Source: Acidobacteriaceae bacterium KBS 83 (GTDB taxonomy: Bacteria; Acidobacteriota; Terriglobia; Terriglobales; Acidobacteriaceae). Taken from it: a stretch of DNA of 64,000 nt. This document shows, in pieces, positions 8,731-15,887 of the stretch. The stretch covers positions 186,001 to 250,000 of the forward strand of contig KB906733.1 of assembly GCA_000381585.1 (NCBI GenBank), written 5' to 3'. The first letter of the stretch is position 1. Every line of letters starts with the position of its first letter. Under the pieces are notes generated by a model. It was not told the origin of the DNA, did not search any database, and saw nothing but the letters and a program-made list of their open reading frames with translations. Made by a program: the position numbers and the translations under genes.

Positions 8731-8840
8731 TTAGTTCTCTCCGGCGTGGAGAGCCGCAACAGTCTCACCGTGGGGAAGTCGGCCCTCCGCCGCTTGCCCT
8801 CGGCGGTTGCCATGGAAGCATGCCCCAGCGAGCGACGACC
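8731..8840 (-). pseudogene. remnant 3' end of a third 140-residue secreted-protein gene
   Basis: Read on the minus strand, the stretch ending at the TAA of 8731-8733 encodes LPHGETVAALHAGEN, matching the C-terminal LPHSETVAALRTEAH of the intact gene at 9573-9995 with its stop in the same place. The 3' flank is shared too. Upstream of this segment the similarity decays and no start, signal peptide or core domain remains. This is a truncated copy next to two functional relatives. Confidence 0.7.
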
Positions 8841-8855
8841 AAGCAATATGTCTTC

Positions 8856-9431
8856 CTATTGGGGCTCCTCATGGCGGTCCGCTTCTATGGCTACTCCGAA
8901 GACCATTCCGGTAACGTTGCCCGCAGCCGCAAAAAAGACGGGGTTGTTTAAGGCGTCGGCCAAGACCGGGACGGTCGTCTCGGTCAACGTAAGCTTGCCG
9001 GACGCATCCTTAAAACGTCCGGTTCCACCATTGGTTTGAACAGTCAGAGTACAGTGGCCCTGCCCCGGTGGTTTCGAGAGATCTATGCAATCGGCTCCAT
9101 GCGTCAGATTGACCTTCAATAGACTGCCATCCTGGAAGCGAAATACGCCCGCGCCGGCCCCTCTTAAGAAATAAATGTTGGCTGGGCCAGAGCAAGTGCT
9201 TGGCGGCCGCTGCGGAGAAGTCGTCTCGGCGCTTATAAGGCGCAAGGTGAATGGTCCTAGTGCACCGTTCCCAGCGAAATTCTCTTCGACAGTCACTGTG
9301 CCGGGCTGCTGTAGATTGGTCGCGCTGGCCCCAGAGGTTCCCGAATACGCCATCTTTACGGGATAACCTTGTGCGTAAACGCTTGCGACACCTAGATTGA
9401 GCATCAGCGATATAGCTGCTATGTATTTCAT
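8856..9431 (-). CDS. secreted protein of unknown function
   Basis: A 191-residue protein with a clear signal peptide (MKYIAAISLMLNLGVASVYAQ). The mature part is beta-rich, with GTVTVEENFAGNGALGPFTLR near the N-terminus and GGTGRFKDASGKLTLTET near the C-terminus. The latter resembles a motif seen in secreted barrel proteins of the allene oxide cyclase/dirigent-like type, so a small beta-barrel is a reasonable guess; no activity can be assigned. Two cysteine-bearing segments (STCSGPAN and ADCID...GHCTL) could form disulphides. The ATG at 9431 is preferred over one at 9452 because GGAG lies 9 bases upstream and the signal peptide begins there. It lies beside the 140-residue secreted-protein family but is not obviously related. 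Confidence 0.72.
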   Translation of the reverse strand: MKYIAAISLMLNLGVASVYAQGYPVKMAYSGTSGASATNLQQPGTVTVEENFAGNGALGPFTLRLISAETTSPQRPPSTCSGPANIYFLRGAGAGVFRFQDGSLLKVNLTHGADCIDLSKPPGQGHCTLTVQTNGGTGRFKDASGKLTLTETTVPVLADALNNPVFFAAAGNVTGMVFGVAIEADRHEEPQ

Positions 9432-9529
9432 TTGTGCCTTCTCCTTTCGCATTGTGTAAGTACCCCCTGTGCGATGACCGACGGAACCAAAGGGCGATCA
9501 ACCGGTTGCAGGGGCATCAGAAAGGTGAG

Positions 9530-9554
9530 ACCCGGAGGTTTGATTTCTCCGGGT
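9530..9554 (-). terminator. hairpin repeat downstream of the secreted-protein gene, copy A
   Basis: Arms ACCCGGAG (9530-9537) and CTCCGGGT (9547-9554) with a 9-base loop, 18 bases after the stop of the gene at 9573. The same hairpin lies after the paralogue at 12815. There is no T-run, so it may act as an RNA-stabilising or factor-assisted terminator. Confidence 0.6.
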
Positions 9555-9572
9555 CTTCCCGGGCCGATGGAA

Positions 9573-9995
9573 TTAGTGCGCTTCGGTGCGGAGAGCGGCG
9601 ACAGTCTCGCTGTGGGGAAGCTGTGCTTCCTGGATGCGAGCCTGTTTCTCCCGCTTGGACTTGGGAATTTCCACGTTCATGGAGACGTCACTGCAAAGCA
9701 CTTCATGGAGGAAATACTGGTTGCCGTATTTCGTGAAGATGAGCTTACCGACGCCGGTCGACGGGTCAGCAGGATAAGTTGTGGTCAATGCGGCATGAGG
9801 GCGCTCGCCCTTGCCTCGAATCAGGATCCCGGTCTCACTCGCGTAGCTGACCTGATAGGTCCCCGCGGGAAGCACCTGGTTGCCCACAGTGAAGTCGAAC
9901 GGGACCGTGAACCTAGGTGCCTGGGCATGTGCGCAAGCGCTGCCCATCGAGATCAAGGTTGCCGCAAGATATGCGAGTACCGTAGTGCGTTTCAT
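9573..9995 (-). CDS. small secreted protein, 140-residue acidobacterial family, copy A
   Basis: A 140-residue exported protein. The signal peptide ends at CAHA (about residue 24) and is followed by RFTVPFDFTVGNQVLPAGTY, a segment that opens a compact beta-rich domain. The middle has FTKYGNQYFLHEVLCSDVS and the end has ARIQEAQLPHSETVAALR. I recognise the pattern as a recurrent acidobacterial hypothetical family with no assigned function. The ATG at 9995 has GGAG 7 bases upstream. It is divergent from the regulator at 10189 with about 190 bases between, and a paralogue of identical length sits in the same position beside the next regulator. Shared control with the regulator is inferred from this arrangement. 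Confidence 0.82.
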   Translation of the reverse strand: MKRTTVLAYLAATLISMGSACAHAQAPRFTVPFDFTVGNQVLPAGTYQVSYASETGILIRGKGERPHAALTTTYPADPSTGVGKLIFTKYGNQYFLHEVLCSDVSMNVEIPKSKREKQARIQEAQLPHSETVAALRTEAH

Positions 9996-10113
9996 GGTGG
10001 TTCTCCTTTTCGAGGGCATCTCTCGATTGCCTTCGCCTCGCATCAAACCCCTCGTTGCGCGCAGGGTCAAAGGAACTGTCCATGAATCCTACGTGAGCAG
10101 GTAAGTCATCTCG

Positions 10114-10188
10114 AATGAGATAGCTCGAATTAGGTCGTAAACTGCCGCGCCGGTTGATACACTCTCTGCGGGCCGCTCGCGTTGAGCG
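10114..10188 (+). repeat. conserved upstream block of the regulator array, copy 1
   Basis: Contains AATGAGATAGCTCG, GGTCGTAAACTG, CGCCGGTTGATACACTCT and CCGCTC-GCGTT-GAGCGG, the last reaching the start codon. It recurs at 13356-13428, 15815-15887 and 18296-18368 and is the likely promoter/operator region of the four regulators. Confidence 0.65.
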
Positions 10189-12543
10189 GTGAGATCGGGG
10201 CGAGACGTGCAAACGCCTCTCGGTTCTCTCTTTCGGTTCGGCCCGTTCCAGGTGAATTCCCTCTCTGGCGAACTCCTGAAAAACGGGAACCGGGTGAAGC
10301 TGCAGGAGCAGCCATTCCGGCTTCTAGTCATTCTTTTGGAAAACGCCGGTGAGGTGGTCGCCCACGACGATCTATGCCATCGCATCTGGCACGACCATAC
10401 ATTTGTCGACTTCGAGGGCAGCCTCCGTGTCGCCGTTCGCAAACTGAGGGAGGCGCTTGGCGATGATGCCGAGAACCCGCGCTACGTCGAGACCATTCCC
10501 AAGCGCGGATATCGCTTCCTCGTTTCTGAAGTGCACCGGGTAGATGCCGCTCATGAAGCCGCTGAAACGCGCAAAGACCCTGACTCCTTGAAAACGAAGG
10601 CAATTCCGGTCGCCTTTGTCGACGTTGATCACAACCTGAATGCCGCCGTTAAGATTCGCGAGGTTCTCGGCAACTCGGCCGAGAGTCCGCGCTTTGTCGA
10701 GACGCTGCCGGGGCAGGGGCATCGATTCATGGGTAAATCGGAGGCCCAGGTTCAGCCTGTAGTTCCCGTAGTCACGGTCGAGCCAGATCGCGGCTTTCAC
10801 CGTCGTCGAATGTGGTTGAAGATCGGCGCAGGCGTTCTCGCAATCTCGGTCATTGCGCTTGCAGTCTTAGTTGCCGATCGATGGCATCGGCAGCAGAGTC
10901 CGCAGGAGCAGGAGGCCTTGACTGCCGTTCCATTTACAGCATTGCCCGGACGGGCGACCTCGCCGGCTTTCTCTCCCGATGGCTCCAGGATCGCTTTCGA
11001 ATGGACCGGTGATCAGGCACATGGGACCGAAGCCTTCGATCTATACGTGAAAGCTCTCGGAAGCGAAACTCTTCTCCGCCTTACGCAGCATCCTTCGGAA
11101 TGGATCAGTTCGGCATGGTCACCCGACGGCACGCAGATCGCCTTTCATCGAATAGACGGCGCCGGCACGGGAATTTACGTTGTCCCCGCACTTGGCGGCC
11201 CTGAAAAAAAAATACACTCCACCCGAATTGCCGACAACGATTTCGCTCATATTAGTTGGTCGCCCGACGGCAAGTGGATCGCCTTCGCCGATCGATTGCC
11301 GCCGGGGGAACACGAAAGGATCTATCTCCTCTCAATGGAAACACTGGAGACCAGGCAGATTCCGATCAGTCCAACGTACGTTACTGAAGGTCTGCCAGCG
11401 TTCTCCCACAACGGCGAGTACCTCGCATACTGGTGTTTTCGAAACAACTACGAGGGCACGCTATATTCTTTACGGCTTCCGGATGGAAAGCCGAAGATGA
11501 TTGCATCATTCTGGGGTCCCAACGGGTTGACATGGTCGGCTGACGACAAGAAACTCATTTATTCGCTTTTCAAAGGGAGGGGCTGGCACGAACTCGGTGA
11601 AGTCACTGTCGCCGATGGTTTGGCGAAGCGGCTTGCACTCGAAGGCAGCGCACTGCGGCCGACTGTTTCTCCCAAAGGTGACAAGCTTGCCTACAGCTCT
11701 CTTTCCGTTAGCTCAACCATCTGGCGTAGAGACCTGCTTCACCCGGAAACTCCGGCCATTGAACTCATGCCTTCCTCGCGGATACAGTTCGAGGCTCAAT
11801 ACTCTCCGGATGGAAGGCGCGTTGCCTTTGCGTCTCTGCGCTCTGGCGTGATGGGTGTCTGGATCAGCAATGAGGATGGCAGCAATCTGATACAGATCTC
11901 AAACCCCAATCACATGAGCGGCAGCCCGCAATGGTCGCCGGACGGAAACAAGATAGTGTTTGACTCGCGCCCCCTGGACCGCTTTGAAATAGATGTGGCC
12001 GACGTGGCTGAACGGAAGCCCAGAAAACTGGTCACAAATATCACCGGCGCATTTCGACCTCACTGGTCCCGCGATGGAAAGTGGATCTACTTTTCTTCCA
12101 ACGAACCGGGCAGAGCGGGTGTCTATCGTTGTCCCGCCTCCGGGGGAGATGCCGTTTTGCTCTCTAAAGCGATCGATGGGGCCAGTCCGCAGGAGTCTTT
12201 TGATGGGAAGACAATATATTTTGCGAGCCACGACGGGGCACTGCCGGTGAAGAAAGTGCCTGTGCCGGGGCAGCCCGGCACGGAATCAGTAGTGGGTGGT
12301 TTGCCCCGCTTGAGTGACCCCGACCTTTGGACCGTCTCTCCAGGTGGTATCTATTTTGTTCCTGCCGAGGCGCGCAGATCCGTCCGATACTTTGATTTCG
12401 CCAGTAAGCAAATACGGCCAATCTTTGAAGTGGACAAGGGTTTCGGTGGCGGCCTTTCGGTCTCTCCAGATGGCCGCTGGATCCTCTATTCACAGGATCG
12501 CTCTGTAACCGGCGACATCATGCTGGTCGATCATTTTCACTAG
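10189..12543 (+). CDS. transmembrane winged-helix regulator with TolB-like beta-propeller, copy 1
   Basis: 784 residues, ToxR/CadC-like in layout. An OmpR-type winged helix (about 14-112, including PFRLLVILLENAGEVV and ENPRYVETIPKRGYRFL) is cytoplasmic; one membrane helix follows (about 208-229); the rest is a PD40/TolB-type propeller with repeated SPDGSRIAF and SPDGKWIAF blades, predicted periplasmic. Copy 1 alone carries an extra segment at 141-181 (LREVL-like KIREVLGNSAESPRFVETLP) that duplicates the C-terminal half of its winged helix. It starts at GTG 10189, the position of ATG or GTG in all four copies; a conserved GTG 18 bases in is an alternative. It probably senses an envelope ligand and controls transcription without a kinase. 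It is divergent from the secreted-protein gene at 9573. Confidence 0.88.
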   Translation: MRSGRDVQTPLGSLFRFGPFQVNSLSGELLKNGNRVKLQEQPFRLLVILLENAGEVVAHDDLCHRIWHDHTFVDFEGSLRVAVRKLREALGDDAENPRYVETIPKRGYRFLVSEVHRVDAAHEAAETRKDPDSLKTKAIPVAFVDVDHNLNAAVKIREVLGNSAESPRFVETLPGQGHRFMGKSEAQVQPVVPVVTVEPDRGFHRRRMWLKIGAGVLAISVIALAVLVADRWHRQQSPQEQEALTAVPFTALPGRATSPAFSPDGSRIAFEWTGDQAHGTEAFDLYVKALGSETLLRLTQHPSEWISSAWSPDGTQIAFHRIDGAGTGIYVVPALGGPEKKIHSTRIADNDFAHISWSPDGKWIAFADRLPPGEHERIYLLSMETLETRQIPISPTYVTEGLPAFSHNGEYLAYWCFRNNYEGTLYSLRLPDGKPKMIASFWGPNGLTWSADDKKLIYSLFKGRGWHELGEVTVADGLAKRLALEGSALRPTVSPKGDKLAYSSLSVSSTIWRRDLLHPETPAIELMPSSRIQFEAQYSPDGRRVAFASLRSGVMGVWISNEDGSNLIQISNPNHMSGSPQWSPDGNKIVFDSRPLDRFEIDVADVAERKPRKLVTNITGAFRPHWSRDGKWIYFSSNEPGRAGVYRCPASGGDAVLLSKAIDGASPQESFDGKTIYFASHDGALPVKKVPVPGQPGTESVVGGLPRLSDPDLWTVSPGGIYFVPAEARRSVRYFDFASKQIRPIFEVDKGFGGGLSVSPDGRWILYSQDRSVTGDIMLVDHFH

Positions 12544-12600
12544 CATCGCTGGTAAGGGTCCGATTCCCACCGATTCTCACAGGCTAGACGGTGAGGCAAC
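12544..12600 (+). repeat. downstream flank repeat of the regulator array, copy 1
   Basis: AGCATCG...TCCGATTCCC followed by CGATTCTCAC and CTAGAC recurs after each regulator (15640-15690, 18111-18160, 20574-20630). This marks the ends of the duplicated units. Confidence 0.6.
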
Positions 12601-12606
12601 ATTGAG

Positions 12607-12732
12607 CAGCAGCCGCGACCGGCTGAAGAGAAGCGGCGGACTGTGGAGGCGATGCTGTTGCCTAGATCTTCGATCGCGCGGGTGGCACGCGAGCACGGAG
12701 TGAACGCGAAACCGGTCTTGGCAGCACGGAAA
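12607..12732 (+). mobile_element. IS66-family TnpA (OrfA) remnant
   Basis: An uninterrupted frame reads PAEEKRRTVEAMLLPRSSIA, then RVAREHGVNAKPVLAARK. This is the helix-turn-helix core of IS66 OrfA proteins, whose usual form is like VARxHGVNANQVFxWR. No start codon, terminal repeats or transposase body remain. The fragment lies in a junction between two duplicated regulator units, so an element may have taken part in the rearrangement. Confidence 0.65.
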
Positions 12733-12770
12733 TGCGTTTTCATATCTCTGGCTGAACCGGAAAATGGGTG

Positions 12771-12795
12771 ACCCGGAGGTTTGATGTCTCCGGGT
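12771..12795 (-). terminator. hairpin repeat downstream of the secreted-protein gene, copy B
   Basis: Arms ACCCGGAG (12771-12778) and CTCCGGGT (12788-12795), the same as at 9530-9554, 19 bases after the stop of the gene at 12815. Confidence 0.6.
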
Positions 12796-12814
12796 CTTCC
12801 CCGGGCCGATGACA

Positions 12815-13237
12815 TTACTTCGCTCCGGTACTGAGAGCCACGACAGTTTCGCTGTGGGGAAGCTGCGCTTCCTGGATGCGAGCCCGTTTCTCTGGCTTGG
12901 ACGCGGGAAGCGCAACATTCATGGACACGGCGCCGCAAAGCACTTCATGCAGGAAGTACTGGTTGCCGTACTTCGTGAAGACGACCACATTGTCGCTGGT
13001 CGACTGGTCGGCCGGGTGGATTGCGGTCAATGCATGGAAGCGATCGTCCTGGCTTCGAATCAGGATCGCGGTCTTAGCGGCGTTGTAGCTGACCTGATAG
13101 GTCCCCGCGGGAAGCATTTGGTTGTCAACGGTGAAGTCGAACGGAACCTGGAACGCAGGTGCCTGGGCATGTGCGCAAGCGCTGCCCATCGAGATCAAGG
13201 CCGCCGTCAGGAATGCAAGTACCGTAGTGCGTTTCAT
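12815..13237 (-). CDS. small secreted protein, 140-residue acidobacterial family, copy B
   Basis: A paralogue of the gene at 9573 with exactly the same length. The signal peptide MKRTTVLAFLTAALISMGSA is nearly identical, as are the mature N-terminus (PFDFTVDNQMLPAGTYQVSY), the FTKYGNQYFLHEVLC core and the ARIQEAQLPHSETVVALS tail. Differences concentrate in the middle (AAKTAILIRSQDDRFHALTA). The ATG at 13237 is preceded by GGAG 7 bases upstream, in an upstream region almost identical to that of copy A. It is divergent from regulator copy 2, so gene pair and intergenic region were duplicated together. Function unknown. Confidence 0.82.
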   Translation of the reverse strand: MKRTTVLAFLTAALISMGSACAHAQAPAFQVPFDFTVDNQMLPAGTYQVSYNAAKTAILIRSQDDRFHALTAIHPADQSTSDNVVVFTKYGNQYFLHEVLCGAVSMNVALPASKPEKRARIQEAQLPHSETVVALSTGAK

Positions 13238-13355
13238 GGTGGTTCTCCTTTTCGAGGGCATCTCTCGATTGCCGTCGCCTCGCATCAAACCGCTCTTTGC
13301 AGCGGGGGTCAAAGAAACTTGCCGTAAAACCTCCGTGAGCAGGTAAGTCATCGCG

Positions 13356-13428
13356 AATGAGATAGGTCGATATAGGTCGTAAACTGTCGCGCCGGTTGAT
13401 ACACTCTGTGAACCGCTCGCGTTGAGCG
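13356..13428 (+). repeat. conserved upstream block of the regulator array, copy 2
   Basis: Same elements as 10114-10188, ending at an ATG start in place of GTG. Confidence 0.65.
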
Positions 13429-15639
13429 ATGAGATCGGGGCGATACGTGCACACGCCTGTCGGTTCTCTCTATCGGTTCGGCCCGTTCCAGGTGAATTCC
13501 GTCTCTGGCGAACTCTGGAAAAACGGGAATCGGGTGAAGCTGCAGGAGCAGCCATTCCGGCTTCTGGTCATTCTTCTGGAAAACGCCGGAGAGGTGGTCA
13601 CCCGCGACGACCTGCGCCATCGCATCTGGCGCGACGATACGTTTGTCGACTTCGACAGCAGCCTCCGTGTAGCCGTTGGCAAACTGAGGGAGGCGCTGGG
13701 CGATGATGCCGAGAATCCCCGCTACGTCGAGACCATTCCCAAGCGCGGATATCGCTTCCTCGCTCCGGAGACCTATTCGGAAGTCGCCCATGGCATCGGG
13801 GAACTCGGCGCGAATCCGTCATCCGCCGAGATCGCCGCGCCTGACGAAGGCCGCATCGGCGCACCCTTGGTGCACCGTTCGAACTGGTCCCGCCGCTGGA
13901 TGCTTACATCAGTCCTGTTGCTCATTGTCGTCGCCGGCATCGCTATAGCCATCCGCACCTTCCGGCAGCAGCGTCCGCAGGAGGAGGCGGTGTTGACTGC
14001 CGTTCCGTTTACGGCTCTGCCCGAACGGGCGATTTCTCCGGCGTTCTCCCCCGATGGGTCCCGAATCGCGTTCGCATGGAACGGTGATCCAAAGGGCGGG
14101 GCCAAGGGGTTCGACCTATACGTGAAGGCCCTTGGAAGCGAAACTCTTCTCCGCCTGACGCGGCATCCCTCGGAATGGATTAGCGCGGCATGGTCTCCCG
14201 ATGGCACGCAGATCGTGTTTCACCGCCTGGCCGGTACTGACACGGGCCTCTACGTTGTGCCCGCACTGGGCGGCCCGGAACGAAAGTTACGTTCTACCCG
14301 AATGCGCCGGGGGCCGGAGCCTCTTTCCAATCACTACTCGATTGTCAGTTGGTCGCCGGATGGCAAGTGGATCGCTTTCGCCGACGAATTGTCAGAAGGA
14401 CGCGATGTCATAAGGATGTATCTCCTCTCCACCGAAACATTGGAGACCAAACAGGCTCCAATCGGTCCGAAGTGCGATGAACAAGGTATGCCTGCGTTCT
14501 CCCACAATGGCGAGTATCTCGCATACTGGTGCATTCAACATGCGAATGACGAGGCCGGGCTGTATTCCTTACCCCTTCCTGACGGAGAGCCGAGGATGAT
14601 TGCGACATTTCGGGAGTTTCCGAGTGGGCTAACGTGGTCAGCTGATGGGAAGAGACTTATTTATTCCGTCTGGAATGCGCGCTCATACATACTCGGCGAA
14701 GTAAGTGTAGCGAATGGCTCGGCAAAGCGACTTGGTTTCGCAGAAAATGCATCGCAGCCCACAGTTTCGTCGAAGGGAGAAAAGCTGGCATTCAGGACTT
14801 CATACTTCAACCGAAAGATCTTGCGCAGGGACCTGCTTCAGCCGGAATCTCCGGCCGTAGAACTCATCCCTTCCTCGCGGGCACAGTGGGGCGCTCAATA
14901 CTCTCCGGACGGAAAGCGCATTGCCTTTGCGTCTCTACGATCTGGCTTGCAGGGAGTCTGGATCAGCAGTGACGATGGCAACAACCTGGTGCAGATATCG
15001 GACCCCCATTATCAGAGCGGCAGTCCGCAATGGTCACCGGACGGAAACAGGATAGCGTTTGACTCGCTTCCCCTAGATCGCTGGGAAATATACGTGGCAG
15101 ACGTGGCCGATCGGAAGCCCAGGAAACTGGTCACCAATGTCTCCGGCTTAATTCGACCTCACTGGTCCCGCGATGGGAAGTGGATCTATTTCAGATCCCA
15201 AGAAGCTGGCAGGACGGGAGTCTATCGCTGCCCTTCGTCCGGCGGAGATGCCGTTGCGCTATCCAAAGACCCCGATGGGATTGGTCCGCAGGAGTCCTTC
15301 GACGGGAAGACAGTATATTTTGCAAGCCACCAACAGGAATTGACGCTGAAGAAAGTGGCTTTGCAGGCGCAGCCCGGTGCGGAGTCCATTGTGGATGGAT
15401 TGCCGCGCCTGAAGAACTCCAGCCTTTGGACCCTCTCATCAGGCGGTATCTATTTTGTTCCCGCCGATGCACCCAGATCACTCCGATACTTTGATTTCGC
15501 CACCGGGCAGATCCGCCCAGTTTTTGAAATGGACAACGATTTCGGTGGGGCCTTGTCAGTTTCTCCCGATGGCCGTTGGATCCTGTATTCACTACTCGGC
15601 GAAAACAGCGACATCATGCTCGTCGATTACTTTCACTAG
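13429..15639 (+). CDS. transmembrane winged-helix regulator with TolB-like beta-propeller, copy 2
   Basis: 736 residues. The winged helix (14-112) is almost identical to those of copies 3 and 4. The linker is of a different type (APETYSEVAHGIGELG, then RSNWSRRWMLTSVLLLIVV), with the membrane helix at about 157-176. The propeller keeps the same blade order (SPDGSRIAFAWNGD, FDLYVKALGSETLLRL, GLYVVPALGG, SPDGKWIAF, then SPDGKRIAFASLRSG and SPDGNRIAFDS), but intervening loops differ from the other copies. ATG start at 13429. It is divergent from secreted-protein copy B. The likely role is transcription control by a periplasmic signal; target and ligand are unknown. Confidence 0.88.
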   Translation: MRSGRYVHTPVGSLYRFGPFQVNSVSGELWKNGNRVKLQEQPFRLLVILLENAGEVVTRDDLRHRIWRDDTFVDFDSSLRVAVGKLREALGDDAENPRYVETIPKRGYRFLAPETYSEVAHGIGELGANPSSAEIAAPDEGRIGAPLVHRSNWSRRWMLTSVLLLIVVAGIAIAIRTFRQQRPQEEAVLTAVPFTALPERAISPAFSPDGSRIAFAWNGDPKGGAKGFDLYVKALGSETLLRLTRHPSEWISAAWSPDGTQIVFHRLAGTDTGLYVVPALGGPERKLRSTRMRRGPEPLSNHYSIVSWSPDGKWIAFADELSEGRDVIRMYLLSTETLETKQAPIGPKCDEQGMPAFSHNGEYLAYWCIQHANDEAGLYSLPLPDGEPRMIATFREFPSGLTWSADGKRLIYSVWNARSYILGEVSVANGSAKRLGFAENASQPTVSSKGEKLAFRTSYFNRKILRRDLLQPESPAVELIPSSRAQWGAQYSPDGKRIAFASLRSGLQGVWISSDDGNNLVQISDPHYQSGSPQWSPDGNRIAFDSLPLDRWEIYVADVADRKPRKLVTNVSGLIRPHWSRDGKWIYFRSQEAGRTGVYRCPSSGGDAVALSKDPDGIGPQESFDGKTVYFASHQQELTLKKVALQAQPGAESIVDGLPRLKNSSLWTLSSGGIYFVPADAPRSLRYFDFATGQIRPVFEMDNDFGGALSVSPDGRWILYSLLGENSDIMLVDYFH

Positions 15640-15690
15640 CATCGCTCGTAAGCGTCCGATTCCCATCGTCTCTACGACAGGCAACATTGA
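15640..15690 (+). repeat. downstream flank repeat of the regulator array, copy 2
   Basis: Matches 12544-12600. The next 120 bases (15690-15814) match 18165-18295 and hold no gene. Confidence 0.6.
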
Positions 15691-15814
15691 GCAGAAGCTG
15701 TGAGACGATTCATGCAGGAGTGGTGAAGCGACAGCGGCTCTGGCCTTCGCAGGTGATGCGGTTCGAGCGCGAACTCTTGCCGATGATTTAGCCAACCGGT
15801 TCCCGGACCACACG

Positions 15815-15887
15815 AATGAGATAGCTCGATAGAGGTCGTAAACTGTCGCGCCGGTTGATACACTCTGTGAACCGCTCGCGTTGAGCG
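15815..15887 (+). repeat. conserved upstream block of the regulator array, copy 3
   Basis: As in 10114-10188, but the divergent secreted-protein gene is absent to its left. Confidence 0.65.

Noticed and set aside
8658-8846. Leftward frame of 62 codons
   Set aside because: It reads the decayed secreted-protein repeat in the wrong frame; the homologous frame is the one ending at 8731-8733.
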